19,833 nt of DNA from CAYMUN01 sp964640775 (lineage in GTDB: Bacteria > Patescibacteriota > Saccharimonadia > Saccharimonadales > UBA4665): contig CAZXIT010000013.1 of NCBI GenBank assembly GCA_964640775.1, positions 1 through 19,833 on the forward strand, in the 5' to 3' direction. Of this stretch, positions 18,867-19,833 are shown piece after piece. A program made the position numbers and the translations under genes. Each line of letters starts with the position of its first letter. The stretch's first letter is position 1. A model generated the notes under the pieces. The model saw nothing but the letters and a program-made list of their open reading frames with translations. It did not search any database and was not told where the DNA came from.

Positions 18867-19598
18867 CTACTCGAAGTTTAGGATTAGAGCTTTATGGTCG
18901 GAGACGAGTTCGTCGGAAGCTTCAAAGGAGATGACTTTGACACTGTCGCTGGCAAAAATATAATCGCAAACCTCGGTTTTACTGGTCAGGGCTGTCCTGG
19001 TGGTCGGCAGCTTGGCCTGTATAGTGAGATTATCCAGCAGGCTATTAATTTGTGCCAGGGAAAGACTATCCGGCAGCAAGTTGAAGTCGCCGGTCAGGAT
19101 AATTTTTCCATCGCATGCCGCGATTTCATCAGCAATAATTTGGCACTGGCGCAGGGTTTCTTGATCGCCGTGTTTGTGCTCATGGCTGTGATGGCCATGA
19201 TGGTTTAATAATTCCAGTTTGCTGCCGCCCGGCAGTTCTACCCGGACATGCTGTAAATTCCGAATGTTTTGAGTGTGTTCGGTCCAATCAAAATCTGCCA
19301 CATACTCTCGGCCGGTGGGGATGGTTTTTTTGACAGCAATTGGGAATTTACTGATGATACAATTGCCAAAATCAGCTTTGCGATGCATGTAGTTAAAAGT
19401 GAAAACTGGGGACATATAGCGGTACTTGGCCTGCATCGCTGCTTGCAGCTCCTCGACAGCTACAAATAACGCGCCGCGGCCGCCAGGCAGGTCGATCGCC
19501 TCCTGCAGGCACACGATATCTGGGTCTTGGGCTTCAATGAAGTCGCTCAGTTTTGGTCCCAGCCGCCCGCCCCATATATTGAGTTGTATGAGCTTCAT
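18867..19598 (-). CDS. Endonuclease/exonuclease/phosphatase (EEP) family protein
   Basis: This 243-residue protein fits the DNase I-like EEP fold. Catalytic motifs in order: N7 in LNIWGG, E33 in CLQEA, N132/H134 in LNHHGHH, D171 and N173 in GDFNL, D212 in CDYIFAS, and D234/H235 in SDHKAL. EEP enzymes are metal-dependent phosphodiesterases acting on DNA, RNA, phosphoinositides or sphingomyelin; the substrate here is not readable. No signal peptide is present, so it is likely cytoplasmic. A loop at 133-144 carries seven histidines, which is unusual. It lies between two ABC half-transporter genes, 27 bases after one and one base before the other, and has a possible leaderless promoter of its own. 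Confidence 0.88.
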   Translation of the reverse strand: MKLIQLNIWGGRLGPKLSDFIEAQDPDIVCLQEAIDLPGGRGALFVAVEELQAAMQAKYRYMSPVFTFNYMHRKADFGNCIISKFPIAVKKTIPTGREYVADFDWTEHTQNIRNLQHVRVELPGGSKLELLNHHGHHSHEHKHGDQETLRQCQIIADEIAACDGKIILTGDFNLLPDSLSLAQINSLLDNLTIQAKLPTTRTALTSKTEVCDYIFASDSVKVISFEASDELVSDHKALILNFE

Positions 19599-19604
19599 GG
19601 TCTA

Positions 19605-19613
19605 ATCATACCA
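19605..19613 (-). promoter_or_regulatory. Extended -10 box for a leaderless EEP mRNA
   Basis: On the minus strand TGGTATGAT (19613-19605) is an extended -10 box, six bases before the ATG at 19598. It lies in the 27-base gap after the upstream ABC gene, so EEP and the next ABC half could be transcribed separately from it. Confidence 0.5.
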
Positions 19614-19625
19614 GACGCCAGACTC

Positions 19626-19833
19626 TTACTCCTCGATGAAGCCGCCGGATTGATGGCTCCAAAGCTCGGCGTATTCGCCTTGTTTGTCCAGCAGTGCCTG
19701 ATGACCGCCGTCTTCGATAATCTGCCCGTGACTCATGACTAAAATACGATCCATTTTACGGATGGTACTGAGACGGTGGGCGACCACGATAGTCGTCCGC
19801 TGTTTCATCAGCTCGTTGAGCGCGGTGGTGATC
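19626..19833 (-). CDS. Second ABC exporter half-transporter, C-terminal end only (5' partial)
   Basis: The frame is open to the right edge and stops at 19626, leaving about 68 codons of an ABC ATPase: the helix before the H-loop (ITTALNELMKQ), the strand and H-loop TIVVAHRLSTI, and the closing KMDRILVMSHGQIIEDG. It is clearly related to the end of the ABC gene at 17096-18865, and the last 12 residues (LWSHQSGGFIEE) are identical in both. The gene continues beyond the window, so Walker A and the membrane domain cannot be seen. It probably forms a heterodimer with the other half (inference). Confidence 0.9.
   Translation of the reverse strand, partial: ITTALNELMKQRTTIVVAHRLSTIRKMDRILVMSHGQIIEDGGHQALLDKQGEYAELWSHQSGGFIEE

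Overview
The window (about 19.8 kb, mid-50s %GC by eye, UGA and the other two stops all used as ordinary stops) looks like chromosomal DNA of a Candidate Phyla Radiation / Patescibacteria bacterium, most likely Candidatus Saccharibacteria (TM7). The reasons are protein style and gene order: an FtsA-like actin-fold protein followed by a large membrane protein of the kind often labelled baseplate J-like in CPR genomes, then ruvX, mltG, a LysM/CHAP cell-wall hydrolase, obgE and an exonuclease I gene. Absence of UGA recoding argues against Gracilibacteria and Absconditabacteria. The assignment rests on recognition, not on a phylogeny. I see no insertion sequence, prophage, CRISPR array, tRNA or rRNA, so this is a core-type region with several orphan genes.

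Layout. 1-251: end of an unidentified protein. 337-7410: envelope and division block on the + strand: a membrane-anchored Ig/PKD-like surface protein, the FtsA-like ATPase, the baseplate-J-like single-pass membrane protein, ruvX (overlapping), mltG (overlapping), then, behind its own promoter and a potentially structured leader, a LysM-LysM-CHAP hydrolase. 7445-10215: obgE and sbcB (exonuclease I). 10175-10387 (-): a small membrane protein gene with a strong-looking promoter, running tail-to-tail into sbcB. 10534-14967 (+): a YdjM-like membrane protein, an orphan acidic protein, uvrA and an orphan helical protein. 14979-15590 (-): DedA-family membrane protein, divergent from 15674-16387 (+): ribosomal protein L25/Ctc. 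16410-19833 (-): alpha/beta hydrolase, an ABC exporter half-transporter, an endonuclease/exonuclease/phosphatase (EEP) protein, and the C-terminal end of a second ABC half-transporter.

How the parts fit. The left half is mostly concerned with building and cutting the cell wall (MltG ends glycan strands, the CHAP protein cuts peptides or amide bonds, the FtsA-like protein may anchor a membrane assembly). The middle carries DNA repair (UvrA, ExoI, RuvX) and ribosome functions (ObgE, L25). The right end is an export cassette with two related ABC halves around an EEP enzyme.

The most interesting non-coding signals are: (1) extended -10 boxes placed 6-11 bases before start codons without Shine-Dalgarno sequences, indicating leaderless or near-leaderless mRNAs for about half of the promoter-proximal genes; (2) an octamer, AGGGGTCG, that I find four times, always between genes and next to promoters; (3) a three-hairpin leader before the LysM/CHAP gene; (4) a perfect 20-bp palindrome overlapping the promoter of the alpha/beta hydrolase.
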